Both the position numbers and the translations under genes were made by a program. Shown here piece after piece: positions 1-10,639 of a stretch of 64,000 bases of DNA; the stretch's first letter is position 1, and each line of letters begins with the position of its first letter. This DNA is from Nemertoderma westbladi (lineage: Eukaryota; Xenacoelomorpha; Nemertodermatida; Nemertodermatidae): assembly GCA_032718475.1 (NCBI GenBank), contig JAUCBJ010006277.1, forward strand, positions 1-64,000, read 5' to 3'. The notes under the pieces are model-generated. The model had not been told where the DNA came from. It worked only from the letters and a program-made list of their open reading frames with translations, and made no database searches.

Positions 1-238
1 GTTTTAGAAAAGCGTTTTGGCTTTTGTGTTTTGAGAAATAAAAATCTTTTAAATGATTATTATGTGTATGATTAAAAAAAAATACATTAAGCTAATTAAA
101 AAATTATGGGCTTATAGCCCCTAAATCAATAAAAAAACTCTGTTGCCGAATAATATAAAATGATTGGCGGTTAACAATCGGTAAGCACAACAATTATTGG
201 AAGATAAATAATAAAATAAATGTTTAGCGAAAATATTA

Positions 239-1087
239 TCAGACTGCGATCCCCGAGTATTTGCTGATTGGAATAGAATAATTTTCTCCCGGGTTGAGGC
301 CGTAATGCAGTGTCCCTTGTGCGACATACGCCCACGGCATTCTCTTAGCGGTGAACGCAACCCCAATCTCACGCTCGCCGGTGCTAATAGCAACAGCGCC
401 ACCACCCCCGTGGCACACTCGCTCCTCCATTTTAGATATGGCTTTCTTAATCGCGTCAATTGGGTAAAAATCCATCTTGATTAAATCTAAAATCCGTTTC
501 GACAAAAGAAACTTGGAGACTAAATCTCCTTGCCCTATTGCTGAGCAACCGCCTATGTCGTTGTCTGCGTATACTGCCCCACCCGGGAGCAGTCGTCCAG
601 ACAACGAATCGCTCGAAGCAGCCGATGCCACATCGCCTTTAGTATCCATGGCGACACATCCCACCGAGTAGGCGGATTGCCCCCCTGCCCGATGGGCTAC
701 TCCCATGGACCGAGCGAAATGTTCAGCCGCCTCCCCCGAAAGAAACGAGTGCGGCTGACTGGAGTCCCGAACTAGACGGGCGAGAGACACGGGATTACGG
801 ACACCGGAGACGGCTGAAACCGCACCAAGACTGAGATCGCAACCCTCCATAACGATGGCTTCTAATCCTCCGGAACTAGGCCTACCGCTACCGCCATCCC
901 GGGTCTGGGTTCCACCCTCCAGACTGCTAACCACCCTCTCCACAGCGTCGACCGCCGGTGCACCCCCAACCAGTAAGTTATACGCGGTCACTACTGTATC
1001 TTTGACAGCGCTCAGAGCGGTCTCCGGAACGGTATCAGTGCTGTCCCAGCAGGGTGTCGCGTGGGCAACGATCAATGGGAGTTTCAT
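239..1087 (-). CDS. Isoaspartyl peptidase/L-asparaginase-like protein, catalytic residues altered
   Basis: Uninterrupted 282-codon frame with an ATG start. It resembles the plant-type asparaginase/isoaspartyl peptidase family of Ntn hydrolases (animal ASRGL1), which self-cleave before a threonine and hydrolyse asparagine or beta-aspartyl peptides. Seen: a family-like N-terminal half (AVDAVE near 45-50, NPVSLARLV near 98-106), YADNDIG at 173-179 and MPWAYVAQGTLHYGLNPGE at about 250-268, as in animal homologues. The catalytic stretch deviates. The usual GTVG nucleophile motif reads YSVG with serine at 141, the TGHGE motif reads IGQGD at 184-188, the N-terminal HGG motif is lost, and a few residues are missing before YADN. 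Length is slightly below the roughly 300 usual for the family. No intron is needed, so it may be a retrocopy or single-exon paralogue. The fold is confident; activity is doubtful. Confidence 0.8.
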   Translation of the reverse strand: MKLPLIVAHATPCWDSTDTVPETALSAVKDTVVTAYNLLVGGAPAVDAVERVVSSLEGGTQTRDGGSGRPSSGGLEAIVMEGCDLSLGAVSAVSGVRNPVSLARLVRDSSQPHSFLSGEAAEHFARSMGVAHRAGGQSAYSVGCVAMDTKGDVASAASSDSLSGRLLPGGAVYADNDIGGCSAIGQGDLVSKFLLSKRILDLIKMDFYPIDAIKKAISKMEERVCHGGGGAVAISTGEREIGVAFTAKRMPWAYVAQGTLHYGLNPGENYSIPISKYSGIAV

Positions 1088-1588
1088 TGCTAATAGTTTT
1101 TTAGGCCTAGACCAGTAGAGGGCTACTAAGCTAAGCTACAGTATGATATTACAGTAACCACTCTGCCACACTGTCTGCCTGTTGTGGTGCAGCGCTAACT
1201 ATTCGGGTACTTACTATTACTAAACAGCTAAAAGGGTTAAACTAAACTCCGGTGTATTCGTAAAGTATGCATATAATTAGCTACCGTATTTAACTATCGT
1301 ATTTGGATTAATCGTATACAAGGACAGCTCTACTAAGATATTTAAATGTATCAACAATTTATACATGGTTCACCATACAAATTATATGACGCAAAGTGAC
1401 CATACTGGACTTAGATATCAAATATGTACAGGTAGCAAGCCCTTCTGGCGCCCATGGGAATGAAGCTGAGATGGCGACCCCCCCCCCCCCCCCCCTTCAA
1501 TAATTTTAACTTTTCTTTTATGGCGTTGTTTTCTTAAATATTATATATCTAACAGTACTGCTGTACTGCATAACTACTGTATATCAAA
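1088..1588. other. Non-coding spacer with poly(C) run
   Basis: AT-rich spacer in which I see no gene. It contains an 18-nt poly(C) run at about 1478-1495, one of many such runs in this window. Confidence 0.5.
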
Positions 1589-1997
1589 TATATTTTACAG
1601 GATAGTAGGCCTATGTCATATCTGAAACAATCTGAACCTAATCTGAACCCAATCTCGAGAATTATACCAAATATGAACCCAATCTGATTCAAAAATAGGA
1701 AGAGGGGTGAAAATTATTAATTTTTGCATTAACAATTTTGAAATTTGAAGAAATTTTACATATCTTTTTTCATATTTAAATTTACGGGGAGCCGCAGCAC
1801 TACTGCTGTTATTGTACTGCTGTGCAGTCAATTCATTTCAGTCATTTTAAAATTGTTAATGTAAAAATTAATAATTTTCACCCCCCTTTCTATTTTCGAT
1901 TCAGATTGGGTTCAGATTTGGTATAATTCTCGAGATTGGGTCCAGATTGGGTTCAGATAGGTTCAGATATGACTGAAGTACAGTACTATCCTATTTT
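1589..1997. repeat. Foldback (inverted-repeat) element, arms about 150 bp
   Basis: The segment from about 1589 to 1745 reappears as its reverse complement at about 1847-1997, with roughly 100 bp between the arms. Both arms carry spaced copies of ATCTGAACC and the word CTCGAGAATTATACC. Arm mismatches and small indels show it is not recent. No coding capacity is seen. It is a MITE or foldback element by structure; no target-site duplication was recognised. Confidence 0.75.
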
Positions 1998-3312
1998 ACA
2001 CAAGTTTGATTTGATATAGTGCACTTATTATAATATAAAGAATGGCGGGCGAAGAGAGCAGGTAAAATTTTTCCACATTACTGTATCACAATCCCTTAAT
2101 TTTCACTGATTTGTCCTATTTTTAAAAGAATTCCCTGACATTTCAGCGCCCCTTGGTGAGTGCGCCCGGGGAATGTCCCCCCCCCCCCCCTCCCCCCGTA
2201 TGTATACAAGTATTTAGTTTTATTTTTTATTAAAAATCATTGAATTTTAATTTGCAAAAAGAACAGCTAGCTACGCGCATATTAATGTTTGAAAACCTCG
2301 TATAGAATTCGATAAGACCCTATATTCCCAATATACAAAATAAGATGTTAAAAATAACTTGAGATGAGATTGCAGGGAGTAAAGCGACAGTTGAGTAATA
2401 TACAAAGGACGAAGCTTATTAAGGGAATCCTAATGCATGATTAATTAAAGGTAAAGTAACCAATCATAATTGAGGTTAAAGAACCAATTATAACCAAATT
2501 TAAGGAAGTACTTCACTTGTAGGCTGTAACAGGAGCAGCGCATGATACTGTATTGAATCAAACAAGAGGCCACCGGTTGTTCAAATCTCCCTGAAAGTTA
2601 AGGGGCACTTATCTTAAAGGGTTACAACTCTAAATGCCCATTTAAATATATTTCCAGTTGCTCAAAGCTTAAATGTACATTTAAATTTTTCAAGTTAAGG
2701 GAAAACTTAAGTTTTGTGAAATATGTTACTTAAACTACGTTTTTAGACAGGTGAGTTTATTTCAATAAGGTTTTCAAAGGTTAACGGTAACGGACTTATT
2801 AACAATATCATTTTTATGGGGCCTCTAGTACTATACAGTAGTATGATATCCCCAAATGAAACAAATTAGGCTGTTCGGCATAACTTCAGCTTGTGCAGAG
2901 CAGCACAGCAGGTTCACAATAACCATGCGGATATACGCACGATATACTGTATACAGTAGGCCCTACTGTAGGATAGGTGTTACCACACTGGTAGTAGTGT
3001 AGCCCTAAGCTGCAATACAATGATAACACTATTAACATTACCTTTGTACTAGACTTTGAGCTACCGTTACAATAATACGTTCCAGGGTTTACTTTCAGTT
3101 TCCAATCAAAATCAAATCAATCAAAAACAACAAATTAATAAAATTACTGAATATGGCTATACTGTAAGTTATACCTTTATATATATTCACGTACATAAAA
3201 AGTTAAAATCATTATTAAATTATTGTGTTGGAGATAACCTCATGAGATATTAAACTCGTTTCCTCGCGGCAGGCAGACCTTAAATATATTGTCCAATGAA
3301 ATTAATTGAATT
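1998..3312. other. Non-coding spacer
   Basis: No gene recognised. A C-rich run lies at about 2177-2197. AT-rich short imperfect repeats (AACCAATTATAA-like) lie near 2450-2510. Confidence 0.4.
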
Positions 3313-3319
3313 AGCTTTA

Positions 3320-3807
3320 TTACTACTACTAGGTCGAGCGAACTCGTACAGTGGAAATGAGATCTTTCCAGGCTTCCCGATTCTCCATAGTTGTGCAATT
3401 TCGTTTCTCCCAAGTTCAGTATCCCTTTCCTTTCAAGTTGATCTATATATGTTATGGCCGGTGCCGTCCACAACTACGCTTTCCAGAGTTGGTTGCCAGA
3501 AAAGTAGATCTGGTATGATCTCGGCTTTACTTCTCCAGCAGTGCCCACTGAATCTTAATATGCGTTCACGGAGGGTGGTTGATACGGGTGGTGTTGTACC
3601 ATAAAGCTCGGCGTTTGTCATGTGTTGTCTCCAGCTGATGTTTAGGGCTGCCCTTAGTAGTCTTGTGTAGCAACCATCAATTCTTTGTTCAAGTGATTTA
3701 GTCAGTATCCAGGTCTCACCCCCGTATAAAAATACACTTTCCACTGTGGCTCGAAAGAACTTAGTCTTCAGGTGCCTGGAGAGATCTGATTTCCAGATGG
3801 TATCCAT
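3320..3807 (-). pseudogene. LINE-A C-terminal region
   Basis: Encodes the post-RT region common to these LINEs: VFLYGGETWILTKSLE, then RLLRAALNISWRQHMTN, ILRFSGHCWRSK and DLLFWQP. A second frame from about 3473 down to 3320 carries the end of the protein (ELERKGILNLGE-like, then the final residues), so at least one frameshift lies near 3440-3470. The region is usually linked to nucleic-acid binding after the RT. Confidence 0.75.
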
Positions 3808-3917
3808 TTTTGATAGAGCTGCCCAAGCCTTTGCTTTTCTAACTTCTATGTCCTTTTTGCTACTCTCTATCCATGGATATGTACTGGAAGTCGTTGACCT
3901 TCCTTAGTTGATTATTA

Positions 3918-4305
3918 TCAATGGTTGTCAAAGTTTCCATCAACATTAAAAGTCATGAATTTGGTCTTGGTAGCATATATATGCAATCCAACCTCCTTAG
4001 CAGCCCTCTCCACTTTATTTAGTAGAAGCTGTGCATCTGCTAGCGTATTAGAGAGCAGGGCGATGTCATCCGCAAAGTCGGTGTCTGTGACTGTAGTTGC
4101 TGGATATCTACTACGTACTTCTGCGTTCTTGAAGTGTGAATCCCAGATCTTCACCCTTTGTGGCCGTCCTCATTGCGTAATCTAGTACAATTACAAATAG
4201 TAATGGTGCTAATGTGTCACCTTGCAGTACGCCAGCCAGGATTGAGAACAACCCAGTTTCACCATCTGGTGAAAGTACGTCTGCTTCTGTGTCACAATAT
4301 AACAA
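3918..4305 (-). pseudogene. LINE-A RT palm, catalytic part
   Basis: Two overlapping frames. The upstream one (4305-4111) carries LAGVLQGDTLAPLLFVIV, which is RT motif B. The downstream one (4154-3918) carries TDFADDIALLSNTLADA, the FADD catalytic motif C, then KEVGLHIYATKTKFM (motifs D/E). A frameshift falls near 4130. The segment containing motif A between 4530 and 4305 is disrupted. Confidence 0.8.
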
Positions 4306-4530
4306 TCCGATGCCAGCAACAATTACTTCTGGTATTCCATAAGCTCTTAGGATTTCAAGTATTTTCCTCTATGGATGGAGTCGAAGGCCTTCTTGAAGTC
4401 CACAAAAGTCATGACTCCGGGGAGATTCTTTGACTTAATTCCTTCAATCAGTCTCCGTAGTGCAAGTATCTGAGCCATTGTTCATCTATTTGGTCGAAAT
4501 CCGTATTGGCCAAATCGTTGTGAGGCCTAA

Positions 4531-5331
4531 TCATATATATAGTAGAAGCATTTTATTGTATATTTTGGCAGCTACCACAAGCAGACAGATCCCACGATAG
4601 TTTGTTGGTATACCGAGGTCTCCTTTCTTGGGGAGAGGCTTTAGTTGACCTTTAGTCCAAATTGGTGGTGGCTTTTCCCCTTTTAATATCCGGTTGCAAA
4701 CATTCAATAATGGTCTGTTTAGCACTCCTGTTTTCCATACCTCCGCTGGGATTTCATCTAATCCACTCGCTTTATTATTGGACATGCTATTAATGCTTCT
4801 TTGAAGTTCGGCAGGTGTGAAGTCCCCTGTTTCTATAGGTTGTGTCTTGTCATATATTTTACTTGTAGGGCTGACCTCGATGTTTGGTGGCTGCCCAAGC
4901 AAGTTGCTGAAGTGATTTTTCCACTTCCCAACACGTTCTTCAGGACTATCGGCTTTGAGACGCCCCTTTGCACAACTTTTCCGACCAGATACCTCATTTA
5001 CAGTTTGCCAGTTAAGTATTGTTTGTTGCTGTATGTGAACAGTTGTAATTGCTTCAATTTTATCCTGTATGTACTTTTCCTGGCTGATGTTGTAGGCCAA
5101 TTTAAGATCGTCCTTAGCTTTCTCAACCTTGTTAATGTTTTCGGTTGTTGGTTGTTCGGTTTTTACTTTGTAGGCGATCTTAAGATCTTCTCTCTTACAA
5201 TTAACCTCAGAGTTTTGCCGTGGCACATACTGTTTTCGTTTGGGTTTCTGGTGGATATGCCTCTTTGCTGATTCCTTGTGGGCTTTTATTATATTCTGGT
5301 ATATTGAATCGGTGGACTGGTCTTCATCCAT
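4531..5331 (-). pseudogene. LINE-A EN-RT linker and RT fingers
   Basis: A 266-codon open stretch. A lysine-rich linker is followed by FTPAELQRSINSMSNNKA, SGLDEIPAEVWKTG, GQLKPLPKKGD and IPTNYRGICLL, which are the RT finger motifs preceding the catalytic aspartates. The frame is lost after AAKIYNKMLL. Confidence 0.8.
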
Positions 5332-5546
5332 TGACTGAAGTGCTTCAAAGCGGTTTGGACTTCTACTGTGTAAGAATCCTTTACTGCATTGTCAGATCTG
5401 AGTTTCTCCCAGTCATAGTTGATTTGCTAGCTTGTCCTGGGTTTGCTGGCTCTCAAACTAAGTTTGATCTCTGCAGTCTCAATTCTGTGGTCCGAACCAA
5501 TTAGGTTGAACGAGCTGTATGCCTCGCCGTTGATCATGAGGTTTCT

Positions 5547-5867
5547 CTACTTTTTGTTTATAAGGATGTAATCCAGTTGTTCTTTGGTTCCATTAGGGTA
5601 TTTAAAGGACCATAGCTTCCGCTTACTCTTTTCGAATGTGGTGTTTGTTGGTATCAATTCACATTCTTCCATTAGGTCTAAAAGTAAGTACCCATTTCTG
5701 TTAGAACTGGTGTTACACAGTACAGTAGGTGTAACTCTGTCTTCTGGGCCAATTTGCGCATTCAGATCACCAGCAATGACTTCAACCCTTTGCCATGGCA
5801 ACGACTTTACCATGGCACATATGTCTGTTCCATGGTTAGAGCGCCATGACACACACGTCTGTTCCAT
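5547..5867 (-). pseudogene. LINE-A endonuclease, C-terminal half
   Basis: Shows AGDLNAQIGPEDR, an apurinic-type endonuclease motif with catalytic Asp and Asn. It then shows NGYLLLDLMEECELIPTNT, KRKLWSFKYPNGTKEQ and LDYILINKK. The start of this piece contains an imperfect duplication (CATGGCACATATGTCTGTTC and relatives at about 5812-5870) and breaks off at the flank of the minisatellite. Confidence 0.75.
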
Positions 5868-6029
5868 GACATTTATTCGATTTCTAAGAAGGGAAAATGT
5901 TGCTGGACTCTTAAGTACATGCTTCTATATGTTAGCGGCGCATATCGCATATCGGCTCAATTTAACTACTGCAGACCTGCTTACAGACTGCCAGACTGCA
6001 GCAATAAGGTAAACCCTGTTGTTAGTTCA

Positions 6030-6650
6030 AATTGGACAGACTGACCGACAGACAGACCAGACCGACAGACGGTCTGGATAGGGTCAAAAGTGAAAACTGA
6101 CAGCGGAAAGGAAATCCTTGACCAGGAAAACCCCCATAGCGAGAATTTTAATTTGCTAATGTGATTCCTTATATTTTTGACGGACAGACTGACAGACAGT
6201 CGACAGACAGACAGACTGTCTGGATAGGGTAAAAAGTTAAAACTGACAGCGGAAATGAAATCCTTCACCAGGGAAACCCCCCATAGCGAGAATTTTAATT
6301 AGCTAATGTGATTCCTTATATTTTTGACGGACAGACTGACCGACAGACAGGCCGACAGAGAGACCGACAGACAGTCTGGATAGGGTAAAAAGTGAAAACT
6401 GACCTCGGAAATGTAATCCTTAACCAGGAAAACCCGCTTAGCGAGAATTTTAATTAGCTAATGCGATTCCTTATATTTTTGACGGACAGACTGACAGACA
6501 GACCGACAGACAGTCTGGATAGGGTCAAAACTGAAAACTGACAGCGGAAATGAAATCCTTGACAAGGAAAACCCCTATAGTGAGAATGTTAGTAGATTTT
6601 CTTATTTCTAAAGTCTTGACAGACAAACTGACAGAAAGACAGATAGACTT
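6030..6650. repeat. About 150-bp minisatellite, four copies, inside LINE-A endonuclease
   Basis: Each unit has a GACAGACTGACCGACAGACAG-like stretch, then TCTGGATAGGGT, AAACTGACAGCGGAAATGAA, ATCCTTGACCAGGAAAACCC and finally CCTTATATTTTTGACGG. The TTTTTGACGG word ends at about 6183, 6330 and 6485, giving periods of about 147 and 155. The last copy decays by 6650. A weaker relative is at about 52205-52320. The array sits between the two halves of the LINE-A endonuclease, so it arrived or expanded after that insertion. Confidence 0.85.
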
Positions 6651-6758
6651 CAGAAATTCATGAATAAATTAGACTTGGGCATTTGGGGATTTGAATAATT
6701 TCCAGTTAGGTACCAGTTAGTTTAACATTGTGTTTTGGAATGTCCTTTATAAGTCCAG

Positions 6759-7160
6759 TCAGATCTTCATAAAATTTGACTGCTTGGGTGTTGCCTTGGC
6801 ATTCCCATCAAATGTTGCGATCATAACCCTGGAATTTATAGATTCGATGTTGTTTAGGGTCTTAAGTGCAAACGGGCTTAGCGGAATTCCTACTCCACCA
6901 ATTGATGCATTGGCCGAGTTTCTTACTGCTGAGCTTGTTACTAACGTCCATCCATTTCCAATGTCATTGTACTTCATCTAAACGTTAAAATGTTAAAAAC
7001 GTTAAAAGTAAACCACTATTTAGTTCACAAGGGGAGTCCCCAGCGTTCAACTCATAAAATCATTGTACTTCATGGCAGTGTCTTCATGACAAATCCGATG
7101 TTCTTGGATGCAGATGATGTCGATGTTATATTCCATTGCCAGAGCGACCATGTCACCCTG
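6759..7160 (-). pseudogene. LINE-A endonuclease, middle part
   Basis: Reading leftward from 7160: GDMVALAMEYNIDIICIQEH, the catalytic-Glu motif of the endonuclease, then the 82-bp insertion, then IGNGWTLVTSSAVRNSANAS and GGVGIPLSPFALKTLNNI, followed by RVMIATFDGNAK. The start of the domain (MNTRTLKTHSKQ) is at 15408-15470. The two parts are separated by the LINE-B insertion. Confidence 0.8.
6978..7059. mobile_element. 82-bp insertion with a 14-bp target-site duplication
   Basis: The 14-mer TCATTGTACTTCAT occurs exactly at 6964-6977 and again at 7060-7073. In LINE-A only one copy is expected, encoding MKYND in the endonuclease. The 82 bp between them interrupts that frame and contains GGGGAGTCCCC and AACGTT repeats. 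The duplication marks an insertion, perhaps a tiny SINE remnant; the family is not recognised. Confidence 0.7.
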
Positions 7161-7192
7161 TTTTTCATTTCATTTCATTTCATCATCCGGCA

Positions 7193-7800
7193 TTAGTCGC
7201 CCCGGCGGCTTTAAGTAATTAGGTAAAATGTTATTACATGACTAGTTAGTAGTTACACATTATACACATTATACATACGTTTCATCAAGTAAAATACCAC
7301 CAGTAGAGGGGTATGGGTAAAATGCGTACTGAATCTGAGTACTGTGGTTCAAAAAGTATTTACGATATAATATAAATTGTAACTATTTGCTCAAGTGTAT
7401 ACTAAAAAATAGCGGGTTGTCGTAATTATAAGATAGAAATTACACAATATTTTACCAATTGCAAGTCTAATGGAAACTCAAAATAGCATCATAATATGAT
7501 AATAAACATCATGCTCGAGTATTATTTATTGGTAGCATTATATTAGTCGCCCCGGCGGCTTTAATTAATTAAGTAAAATGTTATTACATAAGTTTCATCG
7601 AGTAGAATACCACCAGTAGAGAGGTATGGGTAAAGTGCATACTGAATCTGAATACTGTGGTTCAAAAAGTATTTACGATATAATATAAATTGTAACTATT
7701 TGCTCAAGTGTATAGTAAAAAATAGCGGGTTGTCGTAATTATAAGATAGAATTTACACAATATTTTACCAATTGCAAGTCCAATGAAAACTAAAAATAGA
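7193..7800 (-). repeat. Tandemly duplicated LINE-B 3' UTR
   Basis: About 250-300 bp starting TTAGTCGCCCCGGCGGCTTT (7193 and 7543) is present twice with high identity. It includes CCACCAGTAGAG, AAAAAGTATTTACGATATAA and AATAGCGGGTTGTCGTAATT. The first copy has an extra stretch (GACTAGTTAGTAGTTACACA and following). Only the left copy is followed by the ATGAA tail. It may be an element feature or a later duplication. Confidence 0.8.
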
Positions 7801-7898
7801 ACTAATTGTATATCCCAATCCAGTAATTGCAATTTAAATATAGTAAATCCGTATTCCGTGGGTAAGATGTAGGGGTGGGCTTCGTAGAGAGACGCTTG

Positions 7899-8444
7899 CT
7901 AGGAGGTTATGTGCGCAAACATATCTAGTAGCACACTGTGACGAATTGAGTGAGGAATAGTGTACTTTTGAAGAATGTTCGAGATATAATAATACTGATA
8001 TTGGCCTTTGGTTGACATTGGATCAGGTTTTTTGTGATTACGTATTAATTGCTTAATATTATGCCGATGAGTCGCTATTGACGTCAGTGCGGGTAGGCCT
8101 TCATCCCAGGCATTCAGTTGATAGTTTTGAAAAGCTATACAGTTCCTGTATCCTGAGACATGCTTAAAGAGTACATTATGGTATAAATATTGGATCTCAT
8201 GATTTGGGCTGTTGAGGGTATTATATATGAAGCGGCATCTCTCAAGGTTTATATGTTTGACAGGATCTGTAATATCGAAGAGATTAAGCAAAACTTCGTT
8301 TGAAATGTAGTTGCCGGTTCTAGCTAGTCCTCTCATCGCTTTCCTTAGTTGGATTGATATATCTTTGGTGTCAGTGTTACTCAGGATTGAGCATCCATAT
8401 AAGATAGACGGTATGCACACTAAGTTCCAGATTTTTGACGTCAC
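7899..8444 (-). pseudogene. LINE-B ORF2 C-terminal region
   Basis: A 181-codon frame with the thumb and post-RT region: KIWNLVCIPSILYGCSIL, matching the conserved hxxxxxxPxhhYG motif after LINE RTs, then QLRKAMRGLARTGNYIS and CRFIYNTLNS. Its stop at 7899 ends ORF2. The junction with the RT segment (8509-8444) is shifted in frame. Confidence 0.7.
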
Positions 8445-8508
8445 TGACAGTGGTACATTGTCGACTGCGAAGCCTCTATTATTTATTCGGCTGACGGAGG
8501 TCCATATT

Positions 8509-8940
8509 TTAGTTATAAAGTGTAACTTTAGGTTGTTTGAGGTTGCCGGTAGTGGAAGTGCATTTTGCAGTTGCTGGTAGACTGAGTCCTTCTAGATAAA
8601 TGCATCCGTTGGTGTCTGTAGTCCCTTTTGTCGTAATATGTAGATAATGTGACTTCTTAAGGTTGACTGTTAGGTTATATAGTGCAAAGTAATTGTTACA
8701 GATTTGCATCATGTCTTTCAGGTCTGATTGTATATTAGCGAGGAGAAATATGTCATCGGCATAACTTATAACGCAGTATGATTCATCGTTCATATGTATT
8801 CCTAGTTTGCTATTGCCAAGATCTATGATAAGGTCGCGTAGGTAGAAGTTAAATAGTACAGCTGATAGGACTCCACCCTGTCGAACTCCTTGTAGCAACG
8901 GGATTCTTTGTTTGATAATTTGATTTCCATTCTTTAGCAT
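8509..8940 (-). pseudogene. LINE-B RT, motifs B-D
   Basis: Carries LLQGVRQGGVLSAVLFNFYL (motif B) and CVISYADDIFLLAN (motif C, YADD with both catalytic aspartates), then YNLTVNLKKSHYLHI. The upstream motif A block is absent, so the RT could not work. Confidence 0.85.
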
Positions 8941-8983
8941 GGCAATTGAACGTGTGTAGTATGAGAATAATGATTGTATGAGG

Positions 8984-9427
8984 TTATGTAGTTGTTAAGG
9001 CGATGTAGTTATGCATTACTTCAGATGGGCATTGTTGAAGGCATTCAGCTCGAATATTATGTATGTCCGCTGATTTTCTCTTGTTTAGGGATGTAATCGA
9101 CTCTTTAATGTCGAGAGAGGTTACCATTTTCATTGGTTGACCATCTTGAGGTTTGGTGGTGGGAAGTGGTTGTATAGTTGCATTACTATTAAAGGTTGTC
9201 AGGTATTCTGAGTGAAGTGTTTCAAATTTATCATCGGGTACTAAGCTGTTTAGCTGGGGATGTTTAACTAGTCTCCAGAATTCGTTGGGGTTAGATGAAC
9301 ATGATTCTGCTAAGTCATGGATATGTTGGAAGTAAATTGATCTCTCTATTTTGGCTTGTGAGTGTTGATTTGCAATGTGGGTCTCTAGATCCACCATTTT
9401 TAGTCCACTGAACTTTAGCTTCATCAT
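8984..9427 (-). pseudogene. LINE-B ORF2 linker and start of RT
   Basis: Shows HIHDLAESCSSNPNEFWRLV, the region between endonuclease and RT, then LDIKESITSLNKRKSADIHN, the first RT finger motif. The frame stops after VMHNYIALTTT. Fewer than 50 bp separate this from motif B at 8940, whereas RTs normally have well over 100 residues there, so the motif 1-A block is deleted. The frame is shifted relative to the endonuclease, with a break near 9400. Confidence 0.75.
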
Positions 9428-10636
9428 GGTTTTTCTTTAATTCTCCAATGGTGTCGTTTGATGTATTGGGTCTGTGATGCTTAATGGTGCGTTTTGGTTT
9501 AGCATAGACAGAGGGGATGTATTGTTTGGCAGCACTTGATATTGTTTCCGTTAGTGTTTGTAGCATATATTCTGCTACTTCTTTTCCACTGTGTTCACCA
9601 TGAGATACGTCATCAGTAAGATGCTCTTCTATGTATGACTTGTAGTCCCTGAGTTGACTATCGGTTGCCTTCATGAAGAGATATGTCGGATTTTTCCATT
9701 TTCTCTTTGGTAGCCTTGCTGGAAGATGTTTCTGAACCAAATCAAAAGTGCTGGTGATTGGAGTGTGATCAGACAAATTATCATCAGAAAGTTTATGTAC
9801 TTCACATTCGACTAGGTTTTTATTTAGCCCCTGCGTGTTAAATATGTGATCTATATATGTGGAATCCCTTTTGGAGTTGAAATAGTATGTTGCTTCTGGA
9901 CCTTTTGTTTGTTGACAAAAGTCTGTGATGGTGAAGTCATGTTTCCTTATGATAGTGTCCTGGAAGATTTCTCCAAATTGGGATGTTTTGCTTGATCCTC
10001 TACATGTGGATTGTTGTCTTTGTATTGCTCCATTTATATCGCCAATAATTATAACCTCGTGACCGGTATTGACTGCATCGTCTGTTATTGAATCTAGACT
10101 TGCGCATGTTTTTATGTATTGTTCTTTGTCATTTGGTTTTTTGTTATTGGCCGGTAAGTATGCTCCAACTATGACAATTTCTGTGTCACTGAACTCGTTA
10201 ATTTTGATTCCAGTGATACGATCGCTATGAATAACTACGTTCTGGCAGTATGGTATGAGCTCATCTTTAATGAATAGTGCAATTCCTCCTTCTCCGCGTT
10301 TCCTATTAATATTCGGGGTTTCCATCTCGGTAGCACATTTATATTGAATACATGAATATTTGGGACAAGTTTTCTTCCGTTTGAGATAAAATTCTGCTTG
10401 TCTAGGGGAGAGCCAGTGTTCTTGGACTGCTAGTACATCCAGGGAGTTTGTTGTTAGGAAATCTGAGATGTAACTTTCGTTGGGTATGTATCCTTTGCAA
10501 TTGAAAGTCCCTACTCTAAGTGATTTCTTGACATTCGGATTTAATATTGTTTGACTTTTGGAAATTTGATCATGGTGCGACTGCGAGTATGTACTATGGA
10601 GAGGTTCATGGATTGACTTAAAAGTTGGTTCTTGTC
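9315..10636 (-). pseudogene. LINE-B ORF2 endonuclease domain
   Basis: Open from just after a TGA at about 10636. The first ATG is at 10325, but the domain clearly starts further upstream: KKSLRVGTFNCKGYIPNE near 10530 and LDVLAVQEHWLSPRQ near 10430. Further landmarks are GGIALFIKDELIPY, VIIIGDINGAIQ, DSTYIDHIFNTQ and NLSDHTPITSTF, covering the catalytic Asn, Glu, Asp and His positions of apurinic-like endonucleases. All hallmark motifs are present. The frame fails near 9400. How ORF2 was initiated cannot be judged from this copy. Confidence 0.85.
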
Positions 10637-10639
10637 AGA

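Larger units (their letters stand above)
3313..7163 (-). mobile_element. LINE-A, body of a decayed RTE-like non-LTR retrotransposon
   Basis: Running right to left, this holds the middle and end of an endonuclease domain (from 7160), the RT (5331-3918) and the C-terminal region (3807-3320). It ends in a short TAG/TAA repeat at about 3313-3325, typical of RTE-type tails. Frameshifts and stops break it throughout. A minisatellite (6030-6650) and an 82-bp insertion (6978-7059) lie inside the endonuclease. The first part of the same endonuclease is at 15408-15615, on the far side of LINE-B. RTE-like is inferred from the lack of an ORF1, the EN-RT order and the tail; the clade was not tested. Confidence 0.85.
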
